A stretch of 64,000 nt of DNA, from contig NZ_JBFEFG010000253.1 in the NCBI RefSeq assembly GCF_040718835.1, forward strand, positions 168,898 to 232,897, read 5' to 3'. A program made the position numbers and the translations under genes. Shown one piece after another: positions 1 to 9,725 of the stretch; the first letter of the stretch is position 1; each line of letters begins with the position of its first letter. This DNA is from Bremerella sp. JC817 (GTDB lineage Bacteria; Planctomycetota; Planctomycetia; Pirellulales; Pirellulaceae). The notes under the pieces are model-generated. The model was given only the letters and a program-made list of their open reading frames with translations. It was not told the origin of the DNA and did no database searches.

Positions 1-5
1 CTTGG

Positions 6-3000
6 TCATGAGCGAGTTTCGTCCTGCCAGGCCACAATTTCAGGGCCGTGGACAAAGAGCAATGCTCCGCGAATGGAATTCAGCGGAAGCTTAAATATCT
101 GCGATACCGCGCTGCGGTAGGAATCGATTTGCGGACGGTAATGCCGCACCTTTTCTTTAAGGGCCGATGCATCCTCGAAGGCGTCGGTTTTAAAGTCGAC
201 AACGTCGGCGGCGATCACTTTGCCTCTCTGTTTTATCAAGACAAGCCGGTCGATGGAGCCCCGCAAGATCGAGTCTTCGTAGGTGATCGCGAAAGGAAAT
301 TCGCGATGAACGCTCAGAGAATCATCGGCGTTGGCATCCGGCCACCAGGCATCAGCCACGTATTGTTCGCGACGAAGCAAACTAGCGGCTTTGTCAGATT
401 GCAAGATGCTGGTCAGGTGCCCGAACGCGTTTTCGTAAGGGAACTCGCCGAATAGTCCGTGGGCCGAAGCGATCATTTTCTCGCGATCTGCGCGGAAGTC
501 TTCCAGCCACCCGATCGATTCGAGCCAATGATGCATGGCCGATCCATACCGCATGCCTGCCGTGACCGACTCGGCTTTGAGCAAGTCTTTCACACGTCGC
601 AGACGGCCTCCTTCCAGTGAAGAAGGGGAAACGAATTCGCTGAGTGATTCGTGCGTTGCCGACTTCAGTCGAATCGGCTGGCGAATTTCGGCGATGGCAT
701 GTCTTGCTTCTTCTTCCGCCGCTTCTTTCTCAACCGATTCGTACCAGCGAGGATCGCCGTCGCTGTAAAGCCGCTGCTGCTCGGCAGGGTAGGGGGCTTG
801 CGGGGCGAGGCCATTGAGGACGATCCCAGAGAACGACTTCGAGTGCCCTTCACCGCCGGACTTCGGCTGAGGTCGTGGCTTGACGATCATGTGCAGCGAA
901 TGGACGGCCCGGGTCAAAGCGACGTACAAAACGCACAACGATTCGACAACATTCTTCTGCTGCGTCTGCTCGAAGATCTGCTGCACGTTGTCTGGCAGCA
1001 TGGCCTGAAGCGATTCCGACACGTAATGCGTGACGCCGTTGATCGGGCCAATCTGTTGGTCTCGCTGCAGGACGAAGCTGTCCGATTGCGGCGGAATACG
1101 ATTTTCGAGTTCCGGCAGGAAGACGGCGTCGAACTCCAGTCCCTTCGACTGGTGAATGTTCATTACGCGAACGGCCGCACTTGAAGAGTCGCCGACACGC
1201 TGCGATTCGATGAACCGCACGAAGTCTCGGCAACGAAGCGTCGCTTTGCCTTGATACGAAAATGCCAAACGCTGGAACTGTTCCAGACGGCGTTGTTCAC
1301 GTGGAGTGCACTTCGGCTGAATCAACTTCGCCCAACGGCTTAGGGCGGCACCATAGCCTTCAACGAGCAGCTCGCGCCGCAGATCGTTCGCGAGTGCTTC
1401 CCAGGCTTCGGTCGAGCTATCGGCAGGCCGAAGCAACGACGACAACGGGGAATGCTGGATATGGAATCGAGCGGAAGTGTTGCCCGGGTGATCGAGCCAT
1501 TCCAGGAGCGAGAGCATCAACTGCACCGCCGCGGAATCGGTCAACGGGTTGCCACCTTCTTCACTGGCCATCACGTTCCGCTGCCGCAGCAGGTAAATCA
1601 TCGAAGCAATCGTCGCGTTTCGGCGAACGAGCACCCCGATCGAAACATGCGGTGCCTTGTGATGCAGGTCAGCGACCTGGTTGGCCGCGGCGATCAGAAC
1701 CTGATCGTCGCACGGCTTGCCTTCAGCGTCGAAGGCCGCCGAGTCGACGGTGACAAAGCCTGAGAGTTCCGTTCGGGCCGTTTTATGCGGATTGAAAAAC
1801 TTCAGCCAATGCTCGATGCCGTTTCGCATCTTTCCGGCACCCTGGAACTTTTCAAGGTTGCCGAAGATCTGATTAACGGTCTCCATGATGATCGGGGCCG
1901 AGCGGTAACTGCGGTCCATGTCTTCGCAGTGGATGCCCGGCAGTGTTTCCTGAACCGCATCGAAGATCTCGGCCACGCCGCCACGCCAAGCATAGATCGC
2001 CTGCTTCATGTCGCCGACGCACAAGATCGAGCGGTCCTTGGGCTGTTCTGCGATCTTGCGAGCCACGGGACGAATCACATCCCACTGAACCGGGGCGGTA
2101 TCCTGAAATTCATCCAGCAGCAGATGTTCGATCTTGCGATCGAGGCGGAACTGATTTTGAATTTCGGCATTCGTTTTCAAGGCATCGCTCAAGCGACGTG
2201 TGACGTCGTCAAACCGGTAGCCACGCTGCATGAACTTGAGTCGTTCGTAGTGCTCGTGGAATCGATCGAGCAGTTGGTAGGCCCCGCGATTCTGATCGAC
2301 CGTTCGGCCAATCAGCGTGCAGTGCACATACCGCACCAGCGTTTGATAGACCTTCATGACGTCGTCAGGGATTGGCTTGCGGCTGTAGGTGTCTTCCCCT
2401 GCCACGATCTTCGGCGGAAGACCGGTGTCGAGAAACTTGGCCCACTGCGAACCGCGAAAACGATCGACGTCGGCGGTCATGGCCTTCTTCAAGGCTTTGG
2501 AATCAGGCGGATAGCTGTCGAGGAAATGAATCGCGTCCTCCACTTCCCGTTCCGATGGGACGGCAGCGACCGTCAGCACTTGCCACGACTGCTCGTCCGA
2601 GTCGAGGTAGATGCCATACAGGTCATTCACCAAAGTCATCACCAGACGCGATACGCTTCGCTCGGAACTTCCTTTGCTCAGCAAGTGCAGAAGCTGAATG
2701 ACTTCGTTCGTTTCCGGATGGGCCAGGACACGATTGACGGCGTCCATGCGGATTCGCTGATCGTCGACGTCGTCCAGAATCGTCCAATCTGGCGGCAAGC
2801 CAAGCTCGAAGCTGAAGCACTGAGCGAGTCGGATGAAGTGACTGTCGAGCGTTTTGACCTGCAGCCGATGCATCTGCTGCGGAATCTGGTGGAGCGCTCG
2901 CAGGCAATCGTCTTGTGTGATCGGCGTCCCTTCCAGCGAATCGTTCAGTTCCTTCAGACGTTTTGGATCAGCAGCGGCGGCGGCAAGACGCATCATGATG

Positions 3001-3173
3001 CGGTCGAGGATTTCACCCGCTGCTTTTCGCGTGAAGGTGGTCGCCAGGATTTCGTCGGGGCGACCATTATGCGCGACCAGGCCTAAATATCGGCTCGACA
3101 GCCGATAGGTTTTTCCACTGCCTGCCGAAGCGCGAATGAGCGTGTTGGGGAAAGGGCTTGAAGTTGGGCTCAT
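6..3173 (-). CDS. addA: AddA-like UvrD-family helicase/nuclease
   Basis: This is the helicase-nuclease subunit of an AddAB/RecBCD-type double-strand-break resection enzyme. All superfamily 1A helicase motifs are visible: Walker A (ASAGSGKT, near residue 20), motif Ia (TTFTRKAAGEIL), the DEFQD Walker B box, motif III (VGDMKQAIYAWRGG), motif V (MNIHQSKGLEFD) and motif VI (LYVALTRA). The C-terminal 150 residues hold a RecB-type PD-(D/E)XK nuclease with the core VVDFKTD, so one polypeptide carries both activities. I chose the ATG at 3173 over a more upstream start because it forms a 4-nt ATGA overlap with the stop of the AddB-like gene, the usual sign of translational coupling. At about 1055 aa it is somewhat shorter than Bacillus AddA (about 1230 aa). 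The stop lies at base 6, so the gene is complete. Confidence 0.9.
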   Translation of the reverse strand: MSPTSSPFPNTLIRASAGSGKTYRLSSRYLGLVAHNGRPDEILATTFTRKAAGEILDRIMMRLAAAAADPKRLKELNDSLEGTPITQDDCLRALHQIPQQMHRLQVKTLDSHFIRLAQCFSFELGLPPDWTILDDVDDQRIRMDAVNRVLAHPETNEVIQLLHLLSKGSSERSVSRLVMTLVNDLYGIYLDSDEQSWQVLTVAAVPSEREVEDAIHFLDSYPPDSKALKKAMTADVDRFRGSQWAKFLDTGLPPKIVAGEDTYSRKPIPDDVMKVYQTLVRYVHCTLIGRTVDQNRGAYQLLDRFHEHYERLKFMQRGYRFDDVTRRLSDALKTNAEIQNQFRLDRKIEHLLLDEFQDTAPVQWDVIRPVARKIAEQPKDRSILCVGDMKQAIYAWRGGVAEIFDAVQETLPGIHCEDMDRSYRSAPIIMETVNQIFGNLEKFQGAGKMRNGIEHWLKFFNPHKTARTELSGFVTVDSAAFDAEGKPCDDQVLIAAANQVADLHHKAPHVSIGVLVRRNATIASMIYLLRQRNVMASEEGGNPLTDSAAVQLMLSLLEWLDHPGNTSARFHIQHSPLSSLLRPADSSTEAWEALANDLRRELLVEGYGAALSRWAKLIQPKCTPREQRRLEQFQRLAFSYQGKATLRCRDFVRFIESQRVGDSSSAAVRVMNIHQSKGLEFDAVFLPELENRIPPQSDSFVLQRDQQIGPINGVTHYVSESLQAMLPDNVQQIFEQTQQKNVVESLCVLYVALTRAVHSLHMIVKPRPQPKSGGEGHSKSFSGIVLNGLAPQAPYPAEQQRLYSDGDPRWYESVEKEAAEEEARHAIAEIRQPIRLKSATHESLSEFVSPSSLEGGRLRRVKDLLKAESVTAGMRYGSAMHHWLESIGWLEDFRADREKMIASAHGLFGEFPYENAFGHLTSILQSDKAASLLRREQYVADAWWPDANADDSLSVHREFPFAITYEDSILRGSIDRLVLIKQRGKVIAADVVDFKTDAFEDASALKEKVRHYRPQIDSYRSAVSQIFKLPLNSIRGALLFVHGPEIVAWQDETRS

Positions 3174-5962
3174 GTGGCAGGCTCCCATTTGCCCAGGACC
3201 GAGTCCTGGCAGATCCGCGAGAATTCGTCTTCGTAGGCAACACTGGCGGAAGAAAAGAACTTGCCTTCGCGGATGTCACGAATGGCCTGAACGATGGTGG
3301 CGTCGGCTTGATCGAGGTCTTCGTCGGTCCAACCAGCCGCCCGAAAACGAACCTCTTCGCCAAGTTTGGCCAACGTGATGTAGCCGAGCGAAACTTCGCC
3401 GCGCACGCCAACGCTTTGCACCAGGTGGCGATAAAACGGCAACTGCACGCCGATCCACTTTTTGTCGCCGCGAGGCCCTTTCTGGTGATCCTTTTCCGGA
3501 TCGCTCACGCTGTCGCCCGTCTTGTAATCCCAAACAGCCCATTCCCCTGTTTGCGGATTATGGTCGATGCGGTCGATACGTCCCTCCAGAATCACTGGCG
3601 TACCGTCGACATCGAGCGTGCGCGTCGGATCGGCGACATCAATTTCGCACTTATGGATCACCCACCCTTCCTGGCGATGTTGGGCCTGGGCGGTGGCGAA
3701 GGCACGCATTCGAAGCCGTAGCTGTTCGATCTGCAGCTTGATGGTGGCCAGCGGACTGCTGCCGTAGCGGCCGCCTGCGATCTCGCTCAGCTTGGACGAA
3801 AGGAAATCGAAGATCACCTTCTCGTCGGACGAGTTTTTGATGTCGCTGGTGCCGAAGGCCTGAAGCGTATCGTGAGCCAGATTACCGAAGGCGCCCCCAT
3901 GCAGTTCCGTGGCAATGTCGTCGTCGCCTCGAAGTTGCATCACGTACCGCAGAAAGAAGCGGTAAGGGCACTTCAGATATAAGTTGATCGCTGTGGCGGA
4001 GAACTTTTCCCAGTTGGGATAACGTTCAATCTTCAACGACTCCGGCACCGGGATCTCGATTTGCTGTCGATGATCGCGGGTGTCTTCGCCGATCGACTTG
4101 GCTGCATTAATTGGATCTTCGGGCGTGCCGAAAAACTTCTGTACGCGTTGCGGGAGGTCTTCGGTTGAACCGGTGAAAAGCAAGCGGCTCGGCGCCAGAG
4201 GATCGCCATCGGCGCTTCGTTTCGGAACGATCCAGGTCGCCTTTTCCCGAGTATGCTGGATCACTTGAACCTGGTACGCGTCACGGGCATATCGCAGCGA
4301 ATCGTCTTCCAGGCCCAGCAATTTGCGGAGTGTGTTGGGTAGAAACAGGTCGGCCGAGTTGGCGCTGGGGATTAAGCCATCGTTAAAACTAGTGACGACA
4401 CAAACCGGAGCGTCCATCAACGGCAACTCCAGCCAACCCAACGCTTCGATCGCGTCGGGGTCGTGCTCGGCCGGGACCATCGCACTGCTCAATTGGTTCC
4501 GCAAGATTCGCATCATTTCGGAAGCAGTGCAGGGCTGAAGCAGCGAGGCCGGAATCTCGTTCCACTGGGCCATCGCGTCGTTGATCGCTTGCAGTGGCCT
4601 GGCCAGGGTATAGTTCGCCGAGGTATCGAGGTCGACCCACTGTTCGCCATAAACAATCAACAGTAAGTCACGCACCTGGTTCGACCACTCTGGGAGTGGA
4701 TGCGTTTCTCGGGCAAAGGGCGCTGTTAATTCGGTCAGTCGTTGGATGGCATCGAGCAGCTTCTCATCGCTGATGGAACTGTCGACTTCGTTCGGCATTC
4801 GGCGATTGAACCAGGCATCGAGCGACGCGATTCCCAACTGATCTAGGTGCAAGGTCGCGAATAAGTCGGGATGACGCATGGCAGAAGCCAAGGCGTGGTA
4901 TTGCCGCGACTGGGCGAGCTCGACGATTGTTTCCAGCAGGCGGAATGGGAGGGTGCTGACCACCGGCGTGCCGGGACCATAACGGCAGGTGAGTCCGTGC
5001 TGCTGAAAGATCCGGCGGACTTCCCCCAGCAGCGAGTCGTCCGGCAACCCAATGATGATTTGCTTGGCGGTGTAATCGCGAGCGACCGAGGCAATCGCCC
5101 CGGCGGTGTGATCGGCTTGCTGCGTCGGGCCGTCGACGATCGCCACGTCGTGCCAGTCGATGTCGATCTGTTCGTCTGCCCAGGCATCGGCCAACAAACA
5201 GCCATGCGAATCGAAGTGCGTCTGCCAATCGGCTGGTGCTCCGACAAGGGCTGTGACCTGACCTTGTTTTTCCGAAACCTGATCGAGCATCTGCCGCGTG
5301 ACGCGGTTCAAGTCGACCGTGCCGAGCAGCACGATATGAGCATCGCAGTGGCACTCGCCATGCTTCACGGCATAGAGGCGTGCCGACTGCTTATCCCACA
5401 TCTCCAGGGCATCGAGCTTGCGGAGGTAGGCATCTTGCAACTTGGCCAGAACATCCCAGCGAGGTTGCTCGGTGAAATCTTCCAGCGAGTGAGCGGTCTG
5501 GGCGACTTCCGAAAAGTCGAGCGATTCGGAAACAAGTTCGCGATAGACGCGGCGAATCGTGTCGCCATAGTCACGCCAGGAGCCAAAATCGGAGGGCTCC
5601 GGCGGGAAGGGAATCAGCGGCTTGAGGACCTCCGCTGAGAAACTTCGCAGCGTATCACCCCAGGCAAACTGCTGTGTCAGCTCCGACGCGAAGGGAAGCT
5701 TGGCATCGTAAAGGTGTTCCGGCAGATAACCAACGGTGATGACTTCTGGCGGAATTAACGAGCGGCCGGTCCCTTCGACGCGCTGGACCAGTATTTCCAG
5801 CAGCCGACGACCCGCCAGACCACCCGGTACGACGACCAGGCAGTGCGAAAGGTCGACCAGGGGGAGGTCTTCTGCCGACTTCGCTCCACGCGCGATCAGC
5901 CACTCGGCTGCCGAATGGAGAATGGGTCGGTCCCAAGATAAAAACTCGCGTGAAATCGCCAT
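3170..5962 (-). CDS. addB: AddB-like PD-(D/E)XK exonuclease subunit
   Basis: Partner subunit of the AddA-like enzyme, encoded immediately upstream and overlapping it by ATGA. The C-terminal third carries a RecB-type nuclease domain with the core WAVWDYKTGD, preceded by the YLKCPYRFFLRY segment that in AddB carries the first iron-sulphur cysteine. The N-terminal region where AddB has a Walker A reads VVVPGGLAGRRLLEIL, without the GKT signature, so ATP binding here is doubtful. Only one further cysteine is near the C-terminus (SRICQDS), so the usual C-x2-C-x5-C Fe-S staple seems absent. The start is uncertain: the longest frame begins with TTG at 6049, and ATGs lie at 5974 and 5962. I prefer 5962 (MAISREFLSWDRP) because the globular part begins there. 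The role in recombinational repair is inferred from family and pairing. Confidence 0.82.
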   Translation of the reverse strand: MAISREFLSWDRPILHSAAEWLIARGAKSAEDLPLVDLSHCLVVVPGGLAGRRLLEILVQRVEGTGRSLIPPEVITVGYLPEHLYDAKLPFASELTQQFAWGDTLRSFSAEVLKPLIPFPPEPSDFGSWRDYGDTIRRVYRELVSESLDFSEVAQTAHSLEDFTEQPRWDVLAKLQDAYLRKLDALEMWDKQSARLYAVKHGECHCDAHIVLLGTVDLNRVTRQMLDQVSEKQGQVTALVGAPADWQTHFDSHGCLLADAWADEQIDIDWHDVAIVDGPTQQADHTAGAIASVARDYTAKQIIIGLPDDSLLGEVRRIFQQHGLTCRYGPGTPVVSTLPFRLLETIVELAQSRQYHALASAMRHPDLFATLHLDQLGIASLDAWFNRRMPNEVDSSISDEKLLDAIQRLTELTAPFARETHPLPEWSNQVRDLLLIVYGEQWVDLDTSANYTLARPLQAINDAMAQWNEIPASLLQPCTASEMMRILRNQLSSAMVPAEHDPDAIEALGWLELPLMDAPVCVVTSFNDGLIPSANSADLFLPNTLRKLLGLEDDSLRYARDAYQVQVIQHTREKATWIVPKRSADGDPLAPSRLLFTGSTEDLPQRVQKFFGTPEDPINAAKSIGEDTRDHRQQIEIPVPESLKIERYPNWEKFSATAINLYLKCPYRFFLRYVMQLRGDDDIATELHGGAFGNLAHDTLQAFGTSDIKNSSDEKVIFDFLSSKLSEIAGGRYGSSPLATIKLQIEQLRLRMRAFATAQAQHRQEGWVIHKCEIDVADPTRTLDVDGTPVILEGRIDRIDHNPQTGEWAVWDYKTGDSVSDPEKDHQKGPRGDKKWIGVQLPFYRHLVQSVGVRGEVSLGYITLAKLGEEVRFRAAGWTDEDLDQADATIVQAIRDIREGKFFSSASVAYEDEFSRICQDSVLGKWEPAT

Positions 5963-6108
5963 CAGGCCGTCCATGGGAAGGTCGTGTTCATGCCATTGGT
6001 AGGATACAACTCCTCGCGCTGGAAGAGAAGTCACCCCACCGATTGGCAACGCCTTCTTACTTTCGGACAGCCCGGTGACACGTTTGGTCCACGGACGCGA
6101 ATTGGGAG

Positions 6109-7278
6109 CTATTTCTGCAGGATCTTGTCATAAACGCTCGCGACACCGCGGGCCATTGCGACGTCTGAGAACGAATCGGCATGGCGTTTCAGGGCGGTCT
6201 TGCTAATTTCACGCCAGTCTTCGCGGCCCGTCAGAACCGCTTCGATTCGTTGAGCGAGGTGCTCTGGATCATTTGGCTTGGCAATAATTCCACTTTCGCC
6301 ATCAACAATCGCTTCGGTCACGCCTTCGACGTCGGTTGCCACCACCGGCGTACCGGCCGCCATCGATTCGAGGACCACCATCGGCAGGCCTTCACCAAAC
6401 AGGCTCGGAAGAACGAACAGATCCATTTGGGTGAACTGAGCATTCACGTCGCGGGTAAAGCCAACCCAGTCGATGGCGTCGCCCAGATTCAATTTCTCGA
6501 CCAAGGCGTGAATGCCTGCTTCGTACTCGGGGGTCTCGAACGGGCCAACCGCACGCAGGCGGATCCTATGTCCCCGATCGCGAAGCTGAGCCATTGCTTC
6601 CAGCAACACTTCCAGGCCTTTACGAGGTCGGAAGAGGGCCACGGTCCCCAAGGTCCACGTTCCGATCGGCAGTTCGCGATCGACGACATGTTCGACCTGG
6701 GGAACGCCGTTATGAACGACCGTGATGCGGTCTTCTTTCACGCCGAGGGTTCGCATGTGCCCGGCGAGGCTGTTGGAAACGCACACCAACTGAACGGCTC
6801 GCGCGATCGACATCTGTTCGATTCGCTGGTTCATCCAGTTGTGCCAAGGACGCGTCGAATCTCGCGAGGTTGGACTGTGCACGTGATACACGAACGGCAC
6901 GCCGGTCAGGTGCGAGGCACCCATGCCGATCAATGCGGTTCGAGGGGTATGGGCATGAATGACCGCGAAGTTCTCTTGCTTCACCAGGTCGGCCAGTCGT
7001 TTGGCTTGCCACAGATCGAACTTGTGCTTCATCGGCAAGTCGTGGATCGGGCTGGTGCTGGCCGAGCGAGCTTCAGCGAACTTGCCAGGCTTCACGCAAG
7101 CGAAGCTGGCGTCGTAGCCGAATTGTGGGAGGCACTTTCCGAGAAGGTCTTGAACCCGTTCTGCTCCGGAGTAATGCTCGCCATTGATCACATGCACGAC
7201 CTTGGCCAGCGTTGGCGGAGCCTGGTCGGTGGAAGCGGTCGATGGCTGGGATGGGGTGCTGACGGCCGTGTCGGACAT
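6109..7278 (-). CDS. GT4-family glycosyltransferase
   Basis: A retaining GT-B glycosyltransferase of about 389 aa. The N-terminal Rossmann half has the glycine-rich acceptor loop seen in WaaG/PimB-like enzymes (INGEHYSGAERV). The C-terminal half has the GT4 nucleotide-sugar site EGLPMVVLESMAAGTPVVAT, whose two glutamates form the E-x7-E motif. The first 35 residues after the chosen start are low complexity (Ser/Thr/Pro/Gln). The ATG at 7278 is preferred to an upstream TTG at 7317, which would add 13 unconserved-looking residues. It is transcribed away from the AddAB pair and stands alone. The acceptor could be a surface polysaccharide or glycolipid; the sequence does not say which. Confidence 0.85.
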   Translation of the reverse strand: MSDTAVSTPSQPSTASTDQAPPTLAKVVHVINGEHYSGAERVQDLLGKCLPQFGYDASFACVKPGKFAEARSASTSPIHDLPMKHKFDLWQAKRLADLVKQENFAVIHAHTPRTALIGMGASHLTGVPFVYHVHSPTSRDSTRPWHNWMNQRIEQMSIARAVQLVCVSNSLAGHMRTLGVKEDRITVVHNGVPQVEHVVDRELPIGTWTLGTVALFRPRKGLEVLLEAMAQLRDRGHRIRLRAVGPFETPEYEAGIHALVEKLNLGDAIDWVGFTRDVNAQFTQMDLFVLPSLFGEGLPMVVLESMAAGTPVVATDVEGVTEAIVDGESGIIAKPNDPEHLAQRIEAVLTGREDWREISKTALKRHADSFSDVAMARGVASVYDKILQK

Positions 7279-7419
7279 GGGAGGGGCCTCGAAGGATTGA
7301 GCAAAATGGTTTCTCAAACCTACGTGATGGGCCGCAGCCCAGCGGCAATCAATTGCTGGGCAATGGGGATTCGTCCTAGCTGTTTTTCAGGTCGTAGCGA
7401 TTATGCCGGGCACATTGGC

Positions 7420-9153
7420 TTACCCCAACTTCGCAATCACCTTCGAGACTTCCGAGTAGAACAGGTAGCCACCAGCGATGGTCATTCCCAGCGACGATAG
7501 CCACAGTCCGGCATCCCAAAGTAGTCCCGGTCGAAGACGCATGTCGATGCGGCGATAGCGGTAGAACAAAGCCGCGACCGAAAGCATCGGCAGCATGATG
7601 GCCTGCATCACACCGCTAAGTAGCACGAGCTGCGCAGGGTGAGGAATCAGCACGTAAACGGTGAGGCAGAACAATGGAAATGCGATGTTGAACACCGAGA
7701 CCGTATTGTGCAACGCGCGATTCGTCGGAGGGATGACCCCAAATAATCGCACGCCATCGGCATCGACGCGGGCATGCCCTGCGTTGGCAACGAAGAAGGT
7801 CGAGTACAAGACGGCAAAGGCACCGAACAGAAAGAGCGTTGGGGCGATCGATCCGAAGACTGGTTCGTACATCACGCTTAACGTGCGGATCAGTTCCGAC
7901 TTCTCAGGATTGAGTCCAGATCGGCCCAGGATTGCGGCCCCCAGCAAGTAGAAGGCAATCGTGGCGAATGTGTAGACCAGCATCGATCCCCAGGCATCCC
8001 ACTGCATCACTTTCAACCAGCCGGTGGCGCGACGTGCCCAGCCTTCGCTTTCGTCTCGCTTGCCGGTGAAGCGAGCGTAACCTTTCTCGACACACCAATA
8101 GGGATACGCAATCAACTCGGCCGCACCGACACCAATAATCCCGAAGGTCGCCAAAGCGGTGACCACTGGGTTGATCCCGGCCAGAGTATTACCTGGAAGC
8201 GAGAAGCTGAGCCCTTTCAAGACTTCACTTCCCGAGATCGCCCAGTCAGGTGAGAACTGTAACGCGACCAGGTTGCCGATTGTTACCAACGTGAAGCCAG
8301 CGACCAGGATTGTCGAGAAGTTCTGGATGAAATGATAACGCCCCATGTAGAGTAAACCGGCAGTCAGCACGGCGATAATGCCCGCCCAGATTTTGTCGTC
8401 GTTGCTGGAGAACTGGCTTTGGATTGATTGCATGGAAGCTTGCATCTCGACAATCTTCGCCTTCGATTCCGTCGCGGCCACTTCGTCGGTTGTGGGAGTT
8501 TGCTGAAGGGCTTGTACCTGGCGACGCAGTTTCAAATACTCGAGTGCTTCCGGGCTTTGGTTCGCTTCTAGTTCTTTGAGATGGTTCTGGGCCTGGACGA
8601 CCGCTTCGGTATCGCCACGACCCTCAGCCAGTCGAGCGAGGGTCTCTTGGAATTGAAAGTCGGCCTGGGCCTTAGCGAACTCGTTGCTGATCCGACCGGT
8701 TTCCGTAATCGGAATGCTGATCTGCAGGGCCTGACCGACAGCGCCGACAATGCCCCCGAGCTGAGCAAGGCTGGCGATCGTCATTACCAGCCAATAGATC
8801 ATCAGCCAGTTAACCCGGTAAGGTTGCCCCCAGGCGCGAAACTTGACGGCCGGACCAGGAATCTCGTTCAAACCATCCAGGGCGGTCTTGCCGGAGGTGA
8901 TGGTATAGCGGCCGAATTCGACCTGAACGAACACCTTGATGATGCAGCCCAGGATGATGAGCCACAGCAGACTGAAGCCCGCTTCGGCACCGGTCTTGGT
9001 GGTGGCGATCAGTTCGCCGGAGCCAACAATCGAGCCTGCCACGATCAGGCCAGGGCCCAACCAAGAGAGTGTTTGCCAGAAACGGGTTGGTGGTTCGACA
9101 GTGATGTCGATATCGTCCGGCGCATCGCCGGACGGAGGCGTCGCTTCGCTCAT
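7420..9153 (-). CDS. Nramp-related membrane transporter with altered metal site
   Basis: A 577-aa polytopic membrane protein with the Nramp (SLC11) fold pattern: GPGLIVAGSIVGSGELIATT in the first transmembrane segment and about eleven hydrophobic segments overall. Canonical Nramp transporters coordinate Mn2+/Fe2+ through DPGN in TM1 and a methionine motif in TM6. Here TM1 has GSGE (residues 44-47) and TM6 reads AAELIAYPYW (about 340), so the metal ligands are replaced. Between about residues 145 and 250 there is a long charged helical insertion rich in Gln, Glu and Ala, probably a coiled coil outside the membrane. Such divergent Nramp relatives are known, including Mg2+ carriers, but the substrate cannot be called from sequence alone. 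It is monocistronic between a glycosyltransferase and a small lipoprotein. Confidence 0.75.
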   Translation of the reverse strand: MSEATPPSGDAPDDIDITVEPPTRFWQTLSWLGPGLIVAGSIVGSGELIATTKTGAEAGFSLLWLIILGCIIKVFVQVEFGRYTITSGKTALDGLNEIPGPAVKFRAWGQPYRVNWLMIYWLVMTIASLAQLGGIVGAVGQALQISIPITETGRISNEFAKAQADFQFQETLARLAEGRGDTEAVVQAQNHLKELEANQSPEALEYLKLRRQVQALQQTPTTDEVAATESKAKIVEMQASMQSIQSQFSSNDDKIWAGIIAVLTAGLLYMGRYHFIQNFSTILVAGFTLVTIGNLVALQFSPDWAISGSEVLKGLSFSLPGNTLAGINPVVTALATFGIIGVGAAELIAYPYWCVEKGYARFTGKRDESEGWARRATGWLKVMQWDAWGSMLVYTFATIAFYLLGAAILGRSGLNPEKSELIRTLSVMYEPVFGSIAPTLFLFGAFAVLYSTFFVANAGHARVDADGVRLFGVIPPTNRALHNTVSVFNIAFPLFCLTVYVLIPHPAQLVLLSGVMQAIMLPMLSVAALFYRYRRIDMRLRPGLLWDAGLWLSSLGMTIAGGYLFYSEVSKVIAKLG

Positions 9154-9301
9154 GGAGGGGCATACAGAGGTATGGGGACTGAGTGTCCCAGGGGATGATG
9201 GAGGAGGTCGGGGTACAAACTACCCCATTTTGACAGGCTTGAAAAGAAGATGCCTGCCACAGGGAGGTGGGGAGAGCGAGAGATTCAGAACCAGAGTCAG
9301 C

Positions 9302-9535
9302 CTAGTCGGCGGTCTCGTAGTACATCACTTCTTCTTCGATGGCAGCTTCCGTGGGGCCGACTTCGGTAACGACCGACTGCGAGCTGTACGGAGCGAAGGC
9401 CGAGCCGGCACGCTGGCCGCTCAGTTGAGCTTCGTCGAAGGCTGCGTATTCGTAGTCGAAGGGATGGCTGCACATGGTGCATCCCACATTGGCCAGAAGC
9501 ATCAACATTGCGACAACGGTAAGCAGCTTTTTCAT
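9302..9535 (-). CDS. Small exported protein, probable lipoprotein
   Basis: A 77-aa protein starting MKKLLTVVAMLMLLANVGC, a short basic n-region and hydrophobic core ending in Gly-Cys, which fits a signal peptidase II cleavage site although the residue at -3 (Asn) is unusual. The mature part is acidic (EEEVMYYETAD at the end) and of unknown function. The start at 9535 was chosen because it begins the signal peptide; a purine-rich GTAAGG lies upstream. An in-frame upstream start would put ten extra residues before the signal. Confidence 0.6.
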   Translation of the reverse strand: MKKLLTVVAMLMLLANVGCTMCSHPFDYEYAAFDEAQLSGQRAGSAFAPYSSQSVVTEVGPTEAAIEEEVMYYETAD

Positions 9536-9668
9536 GGTTATGGCGGCCTTACAAAGGGGGCCCAATCGATTCAGTGAGTCGTTTCAGAATTCTTTTCGAC
9601 CATCGGCACGTGGTAAATTAAGACGAATTTGACGATTGTGTCGGTTTTATGGCCATTGGCCGCTAGCA

Positions 9669-9696
9669 TAAAAATAGGGACGCGCGGGCGTCCCTG
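9669..9696 (-). terminator. Rho-independent terminator
   Basis: On the minus strand, a 7-bp stem (AGGGACG pairing with CGTCCCT) with a 6-nt loop is followed by TATTTTTA. It lies about 30 bp past the stop of the cytidylyltransferase-like gene, which it probably terminates. Confidence 0.6.
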
Positions 9697-9725
9697 GTGT
9701 GTCGGCACCATGTTGGGGAAGGGAA

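Noticed and set aside
1785..3086. 433-codon frame on the plus strand
   Set aside because: It is antisense to the AddA helicase core and has no start signal or domain.
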